A stretch of 64,000 nt of DNA from Prunus persica (GCF_000346465.2 NC_034016.1:18216570-18280569); one strand, 5' to 3'. Positions 44,678-55,920 are shown, counted from the stretch's first letter. Program-made: numbers and translations. Notes: generated by a model not told the origin, from the letters alone.

Positions 44678-45930
44678 GCTGAGGTTGCTCAATAAATATG
44701 GTCTCCCAAACCATATCAACCGAGCATGCACAAAGTGATGAAAGTTGCCTTTCAATCAGTGCCTTTGAATTCTAGGCTTATTGTGTGTACGAATGTGTAG
44801 AGACCATTGACTTGTTGCCAATTTATCCGAACTTTTCTTCTTTTTTTTTATGCATTATAATTTGTAAATTTCCACATTTGCTTCCCCTCTTATGGTAAAA
44901 GTCTACGAATTTGCAGAGACCTCAATCAATGCAGATGGAACAAGTTAGAAGAGTCATGGGGCCACAAACAACCAGCAGTGAAGTACTATTCTCGAGGATA
45001 TATAGATTTCGCCATCACTATTAAATTATGTTTTGTAGTTTTGGTGATGTACAAATGTGTGCATTATAGAATGCCTACGCCAACTAGCTTAGGACCACGG
45101 TATAAATACGGGCTTGTAAGCTTCCACGCAGGTACAAAACTTTGTATTCGAGTCCACATAATGAACCGGATTAGCCGATAAAATTTTCATTTTCAGTTGT
45201 ACTAATTACTCATTCATCTCAATGACGAGGAATTCTTACTTACAACCGAGAATATATTCTCATGTGTCTACTGTACTCGTCACAGCACATGAAGATGAAT
45301 TAAAACATAACTAAAACTCATATTAACAACCTATTAATTATTTTGATTGCAAATTTTCATTCCAAGGGGTTGCTCCAACTCATACTACTGTTCATCATCA
45401 TGATCCCAGCTATTGGTGTTGATTTGAGATTACGAACGGAATTCAATTTTTACGAAAATACGTTACAATATGAATGGATTATAAGATCATAAATTTTGAT
45501 TATGTTTTACGCCTTTGTGACCGCCTCGTATGCATTTCATTTAGCCGAAAATGAAAAAGATTAAAGAGACATGAGAAAAGCGACAGATCTCCACAAATCT
45601 TTCTCCAATGTCATTTCCATCAAATCTGGTCGTTCCTTCTGTGAAGATCAAACAACAGCAGAATTCATGTAGTGATGCTTACGAGCATCACATACACCCA
45701 GAAAAGTCCATGTCTCTATGGGGCTGTCATGGACACGTGCCAACATTTGCAGCCGTATGAGCACTGAAAGATCACGTGAACACGTGTCATTATGCCGGTC
45801 TAGAGCCACCAACGTTTTTGTGGTGGTGGCTGTGAGTGGTCTCTCATCCACCAAAACCCAGTTGGGGTCCAAGAAAAAGAATCTCCAGAAAATTGAATAC
45901 AAGCTTTTATTTCTCGCCTCGTTCTCAAGT
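43920..45930. other. PHOT2 upstream region
   Basis: About 2 kb holding the PHOT2 promoter and leader. A likely acceptor (GATGGCAG on the minus strand near 43963) suggests a spliced 5' UTR. A (GA)n tract lies at 44636-44674. A weak tRNA-like stretch is at 45084-45165 (see findings). No other gene. Confidence 0.45.
44636..44674. repeat. (GA)n microsatellite upstream of PHOT2
   Basis: An uninterrupted GA run about 720 bp before the PHOT2 start codon; on the coding strand it reads as a CT tract. Confidence 0.95.
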
Positions 45931-46124
45931 AACTATTTTTTTTCTTTTTTTTCTTTTTCTAAAATTTTGCAAAAGTAACTTCATTAAAGAAATTGACCCT
46001 ACAACACAGAGGCCCAAAACACAGAAACAAACTAAAGCCCAAAATCAAAGAGAGACAAAAAATTTGTCAAATCCAAGTTCTTATTTTCGAATTATTTTTG
46101 GAATTCAAATTTAGTACATCTTCA

Positions 46125-46404
46125 TCTGTATATATAAAGTAAAAAGTAGAGAAAGGTGAAACATTTAAAATACCAGAAAATGCCCTTAATTAATGCAAAC
46201 ATTAAAAATTGAAATTATTAATTAAATGAAGATAATATGATAAATTCACACTTTTCATATTTAAAAAAAATTAAAAGAAAAATCAGATAATTGATCCTAT
46301 TTTTATGGAACACAACTACCCATTATATTTTTTAATTCTAAAATAAATTTAAATTTTTTTTTAAAAAAATCTCGCAGACACAGAAGCGCGTGCGAAGAGG
46401 CTAG
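46125..46404 (+). mobile_element. non-autonomous Helitron, 280 bp, with preserved empty sites
   Basis: The element starts TCTGTATATATAAAG and ends GAAGAGGCTAG, matching the Helitron rules (5' TC, 3' CTRR with a GC-rich stem region just before). It sits between A and T with no target-site duplication: TTCA|element|TCTACATG. The two paralogous copies have the uninterrupted site TTCATCTACATG (about 50400) and TTCATCTATATG (about 56120). It carries no gene. Confidence 0.88.
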
Positions 46405-46554
46405 TCTACATGAAGTGAGAAAATTCTCAAGATAGTAAGCATTACGCACAATTTGGAATCGACTAGAGGTGAGAAAATTCTCAAAACTTTATTGATAAAG
46501 TATTGATAACATGAACACGAACTTTGCCGAAACACGATATTTGAGAGAGTGTAA

Positions 46555-47733
46555 TTAGACTGATTGAGTAAGATGACCTTGCTCCACCAAAGAGGCAATA
46601 CAATCATCAAACATCTCTTGGATAGTCTTGAACTTGAACCCTAGACTCTTCAACTTTGAGGTGTTCAAATCATACCTTGGCCTGCCTAGTTGCTCAAACC
46701 TGAAAACTCCCATGTACACATTAAACTTAATAACAGTTCGTAATCTTCTGTTTTCCAGAAATTTATTTTGAATCTTTTACTTAATTTAATTCCCATGTAG
46801 ACTAACTAGCTAGCTATTTGTTGTTTTTACTACTTATATCTGGGGGAAAGAAAAAAAAAAAAAAAAAAAAACCTTTTGGGGATAGGTAAGGAAGGATATT
46901 GCTTGGATAACAAGGAAGCCAACTCATTGTTGTCCAAAACTGTTGAGCTGCAAAGGTTCATGCTCATAAACTAAGATGTGGCAAAGTGCAACATCATCAA
47001 TGTGAACATATCCCATCTTTCCAAGCCACTTGAACTTCTCTGTTTCCCCTGCTTAATTGTTCAAACATATCGGTGCTTAACAATCATATAAACAAAATTA
47101 GTAGTTAAACCAAGAATGAGTACCTTTAAGTAGGCCAAGTACGTCTGATGCAGTAGAACATAAATCTGGTGGCAGACTCTGTCCGATCACGAACGAGGGC
47201 AGAACAGTTACCAAATCAATCCCATTTTCTTTGCAGAAATCCCATGCCGCCTTCTCAGCTAAAATTTTTGATAAAGGGTACCAAATCTTTTGTAATAGGT
47301 AGGTTAATCAGTCACATGGATTACATATAATGTACATACCATAACCAAATATGGAGCTTAAGTAATGTTCTAGCATAGATCATTATAGTTCTGCATTGCT
47401 TTGCTTTGCAGCTGTTAGAATTATATATAAAAAGAGCAGCATTCAAAGTTACTTTGAATTCACAAAGGCCATAGGATTTGATGTGAATTTGGTGATGATC
47501 ATGACAGAATTTAAACTTCAACAAGGACAGAATGCTACCTGAAGTGTCTTGCAGAATTCAACAGAGCTCCACGACGACTCATCCAGCAGTATATTGGAGT
47601 CGAAATCCTCATCTGGTCTCACCCTTACAGCTGTAGAAGATGAGGTGAGAACCACACGCCTTAGAGATGGATTTTTCTTGCACGAACGTAGCACATTCAA
47701 TGTACCCTCAACAGCTGGTTCCAGGATTTCTGT
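46555..47733 (-). pseudogene. TKPR1-like reductase copy A, 5'-truncated and frameshifted
   Basis: Equivalents of exons 3-6 of the intact copy are present: 47733-47539, 47286-47124, 47048-46873 and 46699-46555. Exons 1 and 2, with the NADP-binding glycine motif, are missing: similarity to the intact copy stops near 47833. The third exon here is 176 nt where the intact copy has 193, because of a 17-bp deletion (near 46957) that breaks the frame. Splice sites are otherwise kept, and the end reads on to a later stop than in copy B. A functional product is unlikely. Confidence 0.9.
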
Positions 47734-47833
47734 CTGTGCACAGATGACACATAATAGTTACAACAATACTCAATTTGTGTGGAGTGGTATTCATTTTAGG
47801 CCAATTGTGATCACTTGCAAAATATTTTGTAGC

Positions 47834-48689
47834 TTGTCCTCAGCACACTCTTTAGCTTCCAAGGTTGCTTCATCATTCGAAATTTCAGGACCTGTAACTA
47901 TTGTTGAGATAGAGTCATCATCTCTGCTTTTATCATTGTTGAGTATTGATTTTGAGTGGTATGGAGTTGTACACTTTTATCGTACTTATTATGCAAATGA
48001 AATGATGTAGTTGTTAACTTCTAATAAGTGGTATAAATAGTTGTTATAATGTTCATACCCTGCAACTGAGTTGATTTCTATGACATAGTATTAACAGTGT
48101 ATGACATAATATTAATAGATTTTCACTAACAAAGCATGCTCTATATATAGTTGTGCACTTGAAGTTTATGATATGCATAATATGATTTTTACTAGGAAGA
48201 TAGTTTTATGACATAGTATTAACAGTGTACTCTTTTTTTTCTTCTTGTAGAGGTATTTCCTTTTGCCTTTGTGATTGTTTCTAGTGAAACTGTGGACAAT
48301 TAAATGTGGTTTCTGCAAAGGATATCGAATGTCTTGCTAGGCTTTTTTGGATTTTTTAAATATAGTTTTTTGTATAAAATGTACTTCTATAACATGGTAT
48401 TAACAATGTACTTCTATGATATGGTATTAACAATGTACTTTGGGCTTGCTGGGCTTGTTTTGGATTTTTTTTGAGTTTTTTGTGTTGGGCTTGTTTTAAG
48501 TTAATCAATGGCGATCATGTAATTTATAGGAACTTCAACACTCATTTCTTTTGTAGTAAATGGTTTTTGGGTATATTTCTATAGTGCATTCCATGTGGGG
48601 GTTATTTATTTATTTTTTATTATATAATTTTAGCCCCTATTTTGGGTATACTACTAAAGCTCTTTTTTCTTTTTCTGTTTAAAATTTTT
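47834..48689. other. unassigned segment between TKPR1-like copy A and repeat block 1
   Basis: Sequence unlike the other reductase copies. On the minus strand about 47 codons (about 47960-47820) stay open and are rich in Asp, Glu and Ser; no family was recognised. At 48080-48440 a motif of about 22 bp (TATGACATAGTATTAACA, then GTGTA or a variant) occurs five times. Confidence 0.45.
48080..48440 (+). repeat. five dispersed copies of an 18-22 bp direct repeat
   Basis: Copies of TATGACATAGTATTAACA with small changes (CATAATATTAAT, AACATGGTATTAAC) begin near 48080, 48104, 48209, 48389 and 48416. Two are nearly adjacent; spacing is otherwise irregular. Confidence 0.75.
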
Positions 48690-50160
48690 ATTTTTTTAAT
48701 AAAATGAGGGAGCTATTAAAAAACACAACCAAAAAAAAAAAAAGGAGGGGAGGTTGAGACCCGAAGATCTTGATCCTCAATATAGGGCCAACAGTTCCTA
48801 AATTCATGAAAAAAGGCCAGAATATCCTTTTTCTATTAGGTGGTGGTTTTATCCCCACATTTATTTATTTATATTTAAAGTATGGAATAGAATTAGTACT
48901 CATACAAGCAGACGATTTATTGTCCATACCAGCAATTTATTTACAAACAATTTATAGCAATTTATTTTATGAATTAATTGTGCATTATGATGAGTTTTAC
49001 AACATACACAGATCATGACCAAAAGTTTCTTGATCCTCATCATACAACTACATCAGGACATGAAGATCCTTGATAATGATAATGATAATAATACGAGAGA
49101 TGACAGTCTCTCCGGAACTATATTTGCAAAAAAGTAATTGGACCTGAAGATCCTTAACATATAAACCAAGACCTGAAGCTCCTTGATAATGTAATGGTGT
49201 CGTACACTGTACACATGAATAGTAAATATACTGGCAAATGTATTATACATGAATAGTAACCATTTTGGGTGAACTGTTACTACATACAAAAAGGGACATG
49301 CAATTCCTTAAACTCATAAAAGAGCAATTAAACGATAAACCAGAAGTTTCAACTATTTATTTTACATCAGTTTAATTATTGTCTTACTTTTATTATTGTA
49401 TTTTATTTATTTCATTTCAGTATTATATATGTATGGATAAGAAATTCAAAATATGAAATGAAGTTCAAACATCTCAATTATGTCAAAAACCAGAAGTTTT
49501 GAGAACATTTACATAAATGTAAATGTGGAGTTCAAAGCACAATTATTAATTTATTATTGAATCCACAAGTTTGAACCTGAAGCTTCGAATATATGAAACT
49601 AGATGTTCAGGAATATATCATTAACCTGAAGTTCATTGGTTATGTGTGCTTATTTGGAATTTAATTCATGGAACCTGAAGTTCTATATATATGAAATAAA
49701 TTTGCAAGAACCCGAAGTTCTGTAGACAAACATACATATGTTTACATAGAATATGAAGTTCTGCATTTTTGATATCATGATTAAGAAATTATAAGATCAA
49801 ATTTACAAAGAACCTAAAGTTTCTTGGTCACTCGTATGATTTCAAAAATGGACCAGAAGTTCATATGATTTAAAGATTCAGTGGATACTATATTCATATT
49901 ATTATGGAGAATTGGAACTTGCAGTTCTATATTACAAAGGAGAAAAATTACATAATTAAAATTGCATTAGATGTTTAGTGCCTCAGAGTCAGAATTTAGG
50001 CATCTACCGGAGAATTTTTGTGTTCCTCATGTGTATTTTCTTCAGAAACCTGCAACACAAAATCAAGTTTCTCCAAATCTTTATTTATTTTCTCTAGACA
50101 CCTGACAACCATCCTTATTATTTGAATTCGAGTTCCACAAAATCTATTCTCTCCACTTAA
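48690..50160. repeat. repeat block 1 with near-palindromic GAACTTGAAGTTC motif array
   Basis: About 1.4 kb, closely matching block 2 at 54250-55920. At least 16 copies of a 13-15 bp near-palindrome (for example GAACCTGAAGTTC, GGACCTGAAGATCC, GAACCCGAAGTTC) occur about every 30-150 bp between 48753 and 49930. At its right end about 36 codons on the minus strand match the C-terminus of the coiled-coil frame in block 2 (EENTHEEHKNSPVDA, stop at about 49998). It is probably transposon-derived, but no terminal repeats were identified. Confidence 0.7.
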
Positions 50161-50542
50161 GCTTGTCGACCACGTTCAGGTATTCAATCCGACCTTTGAG
50201 ATATTTTTATTTATGAAAAGATTCAATTCTTATCGTTTTACTCTTTACTGAATTTACGGACTGTCTTATTGAGAATTTTGTCAAAATTAATCTGATTGAT
50301 TTGAGACTAACGTGTGGTTTATATTGAAGCCACTTGTTTTCTATATTCAAAAGCAAGTTTTTATTTTCTAATTATTTTTGGAATTCAAACTTGGTATCTG
50401 TTCATCTACATGAAGTGAGAAAATTCTCAAGATAGTAAGCGCTACGCATTATCGAGGTGAGAAAATTCTCAAAACTTTATTGATAAAGTATTGATAACAT
50501 GAACTCGAACTTTGCCGAAACACGATATTTGAGATAGCGTAA

Positions 50543-52387
50543 CTAGAGAGTAAGATGACCTTGCTCAACCAATGAGGCAATACAATCATCAAACATCTCT
50601 TGGATAGTCTTGAACTTGAACCCTAGACTCTTCAACTTTGAGGTGTTCAAATCATACCTTGGCCTGCCTAGTTGCTCAAACCTGAAAATTCCCATGTACA
50701 CATTAAACTTAATAACAGTTCGTAATCTTCTGTTTTCCATAAAATTATTTTGAATCTTTTACTTAATTTAATTCCCATGTCGACTAGCTAGCTCTCTATT
50801 TGTTGTTTTTACTACTTATATCTGGAGGAAAAAAAATCAAACCTTTTGGGGATAGGTAAGGAAGGATATTGCCTGGATAACAAGGAAGCCAACTCATTGT
50901 TGTCCAAAACTGTTGAGCTGCAAAGGTATCGACCATGAGCACTTTCATGCTCATAAACTGAGATGTGGCAAAGTGCAACATCATCAATGTGAACATATCC
51001 CATCCTTCCATGCCACTTGAACTTCTCTGTTTCCCCTGCTTTATTGTTCAAACAAATCGGCGCTTAACAATCATATAAACGGAATTAGTAGTTAAACCAA
51101 GAATGAGTACCTTTAAGCAGGCCAAGTACGTCTGATGCAGTAGAACATAAATCTGATGGCAGACAAGGTCCGATCACGAACGAGGGCAGAACAGTTACCA
51201 AATCAATCCCATTTTCTTTGCAGAAATCCCATGCCGCCTTCTCAGCTAAAATTTTCGATAAAGGGTACCAAATCTTTTGTAATAGGCAGGTTAATCAGTG
51301 ACATGGATTACATATAATGTACATACCATAACCAAATATGGAGCTTAAGTAATGTTCTAGCATAGATCATTATAGTTCTGCATGGCTTTGCTTTGCAGCT
51401 GTTATAGAATTAGATATAAAAAGAGCAGCATTCAAAGTTACTTTGAATTCACAAAGGCCATAGGATTTGATGTGAATTTGGTGATGATCATGACAGAATT
51501 TAAACTTCAACAAGGACAGAATGCTACCTGAAGTGTCTCGCAGATTTTGACAGAGCTCCACGACGACTCATCCAGCGGTATATTGGAGTCGAAATCCTCA
51601 TCTGGCCTCACCCTTACAGCTGAAGAAGATGAAGTTAGAACCACACGCCTTAGAGACGGATTTTTCTTGCACGAACGTAGCACATTCAATGTACCCTCAA
51701 CAGCTGGTTCCAGGATTTCTGTCTGTGCACAGATGGCACATAATGATTACAACAATACTCAATTTATGTAGAGTGGTATTAATTTTAGGCCAATTGTGGT
51801 GACTTGCCAGATATTTTGTATGCAATTGCAATTTTGCTAGAATATCAATCTGAACAAATTATAAGGTGGATCTTTTGTTTGAATATATGATCCACATTGA
51901 GAATTTGGCAACATGGCATCCCAAATATGTGACAAGAAAAAGTGACCCTTAATTTTAAGGACATATAATATATTCAAACATGCCTTTGGATCAGATGAAG
52001 GTTTCAGCACAGGGGAAGCAGAGTGGAAGACACCATGGCACCCCAAGATTGCATCATCAAAGCTGCCTTCTTCCATTAAATCAGCCTTCACCAATCTGAG
52101 TCTTTCCCTAGCTCCTTCCAGCCTCCACAAATGCGCCAATTTCTTCTGGTTTCCTTTGAATGCATGCATAAACCAGATGACCAGTCTCATTAAACAATAT
52201 ATAAATTTGTCCCATAAAAAGAATGCAATCTCTACTTCATGCAGATTTTAACTTGGGGGTTACCTGGGTCTCTAACAGTTCCGGTTACATGATAGCCAGA
52301 CAAGAGAAGTCGTTTAATAAGCCAAGATGCCAGAAAGCCAGAAGCCCCAGTAACGCAAACTTTGCCCGATTCAAGTTTCTGATCCAT
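50543..52387 (-). CDS. TKPR1: tetraketide alpha-pyrone reductase 1-like (copy B, intact)
   Basis: Six exons, 52387-52264, 52153-51984, 51722-51528, 51273-51111, 51035-50843 and 50681-50543, give 327 aa, the usual TKPR1 length. It is an extended short-chain reductase of the DFR/CCR type: NADP-binding [11 protein letters not shown] at 12-22, Tyr166-xxx-Lys170 (WYPLSK), and a C-terminus like TKPR1/DRL1 ([21 protein letters not shown]). TKPR1 reduces tetraketide pyrones in the anther tapetum to make sporopollenin precursors for the pollen wall (family knowledge). Intron 2 needs a GC donor (AAG|GCATGT at 51984/51983) to keep the frame; the others are GT..AG. The start is the first ATG; the frame is open upstream but without another ATG. 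It is the only complete copy of three in this zone. A related cinnamoyl-CoA-reductase-like role is possible. Confidence 0.88.
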
Positions 52388-53617
52388 CCCTTTCAAATCA
52401 AGCAGTGCTTCAGTGCACAGAACCCCTTTGGCCACCAGATTTTATAGGGAATGTATACATGTAATAACTGTTGGGGGTTCCAAGAGTATGAATGGGAGAA
52501 GGTAAGCCATCCTACGCTTGTGGTCTAGTAAATCTTATTCTTTATGAAGTGAACAAAGTCAAAAGCAAAAATGTAATGGTTTAACCTGTGGTTAGAATTA
52601 GGCAAGTCAGGCAAAAGTGCTGAAGTCCCATGCCATTCTTGCATCACAAGCTCCACATTAATTCTGTGGTCTAAATTTTCTTGATCCCTCTCATATAATA
52701 TAACAATGAATCAAAGAGAGCAATCACAGCTTATTTGGAGGCAAACACCACCCTAAAGGCCAACGAGGTTTAGCCCAGTGGAAAATGACCTTGATTTGTA
52801 GATTATAGGTCACATGTTCGAAAGTCCCCTCCTCTATAGTTTAGACTATCGTTTGTATTAAAAAAAAAAAAAACCACCCTAAAGATTGGCCAAAGTTACC
52901 TATTAACCAATGGAATTCTATGTAGTTTGAATGAGTGCCCTACTCTCCCTAAACTCCCCAACTAGTCATTAATGCCAAGCTCTTTTCTGGAGAGAGGCTA
53001 TAATGAGGAGTTTTAAGTGATGAGGCTATTTGAGGAGGCAAATCCTACCATTAAAACATTTAAATGTTTAAGTGCCATAATTTTTTTACATTTGTTGATA
53101 GTGAAATTGACCTCCTCACTTTAAACTCTTCATTCTTTTCGACCCGGATTTCACATTTGTCCTCAAGACCGCGCTAAGGCACCAAACAAGGAAAAATAAT
53201 TCTTGCTGACTATGAGATGAGTCCTCCACTTGTCTTTATCTTGATAGTTTATTACATTATTATATCTATAATATTATATATTCATATTGATCATAAAGAC
53301 GTGCTGGAGGAGCTTGCGCTGCTGTGCAGATTCATCCACTTTGTTTATAAAATTATCGCTTCAGGGAGGATGCGTGATATCCTGCACAAAGATCAATTAT
53401 AAATATATATTACTCTATTGCATCTTGGTGGTGATCAGGATTCAGAACCCACCCAAAAAAAAAAAAACAAGGTGAAAAAGCTTTCTGCAGCTTTTAACGA
53501 CCTCCAGAAGCTTTCTCGCCATACTTCTAGTATCATGATAATATATAATCTTACTTTATATAAGGCCCACGTCAAATTCTGTGGGTAATGACAATATACT
53601 ATTATAATAATAAGTTA
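52388..53617. other. upstream region of the intact TKPR1-like gene
   Basis: About 1.2 kb holding the promoter, and a complete SINE at 52759-52872. Part of it (52874-52925, and again near 53145-53175) recurs at 56637-56750 upstream of the truncated copy C. No further gene. Confidence 0.5.
52759..52872 (+). mobile_element. tRNA-derived SINE with target-site duplication
   Basis: A 114-bp element has an A-box-like TTTAGCCCAGTGGAAAA, a B-box-like TGTTCGAAAGTCC about 35 bp later, a TAGTTTAGACTATCG 3' region and a run of 14 A. The direct repeat ACCACCCTAAAG flanks it at 52747-52758 and 52873-52884. Related fragments occur at 17569-17790 and 56562-56636. Confidence 0.88.
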
Positions 53618-54090
53618 TGTTTATACCGTAAGTAAACGGCCAATGACCATCGAACACGTGGACAGGATCGATACTGATCACAGAACCCCTTCGGCATTCC
53701 CCCTACCGAAGCCATCAATCTTGGCCCTTTTGCCATCAGACACGTGTCATGCTCACAATCCATGTCCAGAGTCCCACATCGGAAATATGAGCACAGTGCA
53801 CACCTCCCAAGGCCTATATAAGGAGACCCATATCCCCAAAAGGAGGGGATTAAAACTAACGGTACGCTATCGATTGATCTGTCAGTTAAATATTACTAAA
53901 TTCGTACTTACTTAAGCATCGGAGAGCCTTCGGCCGGTACCACACCGGTACCCCAAGGACTTACTGAACGTGACCTTTTGTAGGTACTCTCCCTTCTGCA
54001 GTAGAACATCTACCGAGGACAGTCACTTACCGAAGGCCTAAAATCACTAAGTTGACGAAATACATCAGGAACCATTTTTTCGCATCAACA
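53618..54090. mobile_element. solo LTR, 473 bp
   Basis: It begins TGTTTATACC and ends CATCAACA, so the ends are TGTT and AACA. It is flanked by the 5-bp duplication AGTTA at 53613-53617 and 54091-54095. Inside are CCTATATAAGG (about 53812-53822, a TATA-like box) and a GC-rich stretch with GGTACC repeats (about 53935-53955), as in many Gypsy-type LTRs. No internal retrotransposon coding region is next to it. Confidence 0.88.
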
Positions 54091-54173
54091 AGTTATATAG
54101 TTTTTACTTATAGATATATATAATTTATAAATGTGTATATATATAAAAAAACTAGAACCACGTTTACTTCTAT

Positions 54174-54175
54174 CC

Positions 54176-54203
<28 letters not shown>
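54174..54203. repeat. (TA)n microsatellite
   Basis: An uninterrupted TA run between the solo LTR and repeat block 2. Confidence 0.95.
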
Positions 54204-54207
<4 letters not shown>

Positions 54208-54249
54208 GACTGACATTCATATGAAAGAATTGGTAACACTCAATGGATT

Positions 54250-55920
54250 TTTTATTTTTTATTTTTTTATGATGGAGCTATGAAAAAAAACACACACACA
54301 AAAGGGAGGAGGTTGAGATCCGAAGATCTTGATCCTCAGTATATAATAAAGGACATTAGTCCCTAAAATTCATGAAAAAAAGCCAACAGATCCTTTTTCT
54401 ATTAGGTGGCAGTTTAACCTCACATTTATTTATTTATTTAAAGTATGCAGTAAAATTAGTACATATACAAGTATATTTATTTTTATTTAAAATATAGTGC
54501 AGGTTTTTCGTCCAACAATTTATTTACAAGCAATTTATAACAAATTATTTTATGAATTAATTGTGCATTATGATGACTTTTATAGTATACACTCAAGACC
54601 AGAAGTTCTTTGATCCTCATCATACATTTACATCAGGACCTGAAGATCCTTGATGATGGTAATGATAATAATATGAGAGATGTCAGTCTCTCTGTGACTA
54701 TATTTGCAAAAAAATAATTGGACCTGACGATCCCTGACATATAAACCAGGATCTGAAGCTCCTTGATAATGTAATAGTGTCGTACACATGAATAGTAAAT
54801 ATACTGGCAAAATATTATACATGACTAGTAACCATTTGGGGTGAACCATTACTACATACAAAAAGGGACCTGCAGTTCCTTAAACTCATAAAAGAGCAAT
54901 TAAATGATAAACCTGAAGTTTCAACTATTTATTTTACATCAATTTAATTATTGTCTTACTTTTATTATTGAATTTTATTTATTTCATTTCAGTATTTTAT
55001 ATATATGGATCATAAATTCAAAATATGACATGAAGTACAAACATCTCAGCTATGATGTTTAATTATGTGTAATCCAAAATCAGAAGTTTTGAGAACATTT
55101 ACATAAATGTAAATCTGGAGTTCAAAGCATATTATTAATTCATTATTGAATCCTCATGTTCGAACCTGAAGCTTCGAATATATAAAACTAAATTTTCAGG
55201 AATATCATGAACTTGAAGTTCATTGGTTATGTGTGCTTATTTGGAATTTGAACTTGAAGTTCCATATATATGAGATAAATTTGCAAGAACCCGAAGTTCT
55301 GTAGGCAAACATACAAAATGTTTACATAGAATCTGAAGTTCTATATTTTTGATATCATGATTAAGAAATTATAAAATCAAGTTTACAAAGAACCTGAACT
55401 TTCTTGGTCCCTCATATTATTTCAAAAATGAACTAGAAGTTCATATGATTTAAAGATTCAGTGGATGCTATATTCATATTATTATGGCGAATTGGAACTT
55501 GCAATTCTATATTACAAAGGAGAAAAATTACATAATCAAGATTGCAGCAGATGTTTAATGCCTCAGAATTTAGGCATCTACAGGAGAATTTTTGTGTTCC
55601 TCATGTGTATTTTCTTCATAAACTTGCAACACATAAACAAGCTCCTCCAAATCTTTATTTCTTTTCTCAAGTCTTCTGATTTGTTGATCAGCATCACTAA
55701 GCATTCTTCGCAGTGTTATGACTTGAGATCTAAGTGCTTGAACTTCTTGGGATCTGGCCAGCAACCGTTGTTCCAAATTGGTAATTGATGCAGCATACTG
55801 CATGCTAGCAACCAGAGAGTCATTGACAGCACCACTGTCTGATCTCACTGCTAACAATATTTGCTCCTAGGGAGCAGTATTCAATCCAAATTACTCGAAT
55901 TCGTGTTCCACAAAACCTAT
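54250..55920. repeat. repeat block 2 with near-palindromic motif array and coiled-coil frame
   Basis: A longer copy of block 1, colinear except for small indels. Motif copies lie, among others, near 54594, 54634, 54719, 54748, 54866, 54911, 55163, 55208, 55249, 55288, 55329, 55390, 55428 and 55493; several are almost perfect palindromes (GAACTTGAAGTTC at 55208 and 55249). The right part contains the coiled-coil frame listed next, which block 1 has mostly lost. Confidence 0.7.
55570..55869 (-). CDS. coiled-coil C-terminal exon of unknown, probably transposon-encoded, protein
   Basis: About 99 codons stay open, from a possible acceptor (TGCTCCCTAG|GAGCAAATATTG) to the stop at 55570. The only ATG-initiated version starts near 55803. 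Residues are heptad-patterned (NLEQRLLARSQEVQALRSQV, RRMLSDADQQIRRLEKRNKD), so a long coiled coil is expected, with an acidic tail EENTHEEHKNSPVDA. Block 1 keeps the last 36 or so codons in frame. I do not recognise the protein; coiled-coil tails of this kind occur in plant transposon proteins, but that is a guess. It is likely a fragment, since no upstream exon was found. Confidence 0.45.

Noticed and set aside
47549..48010. 153-codon plus-strand open frame
   Set aside because: Antisense to exon 3 of reductase copy A, then runs into unassigned DNA; no domain.
48574..48590. CACTA-type terminal repeat (CACTATAGAAATA on the minus strand)
   Set aside because: No matching inverted end or 3-bp target duplication was found within the block.
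48690..49930. Motif array as heat-shock elements
   Set aside because: Heat-shock elements need GAA and TTC units two bases apart in alternation; the spacing here is different.
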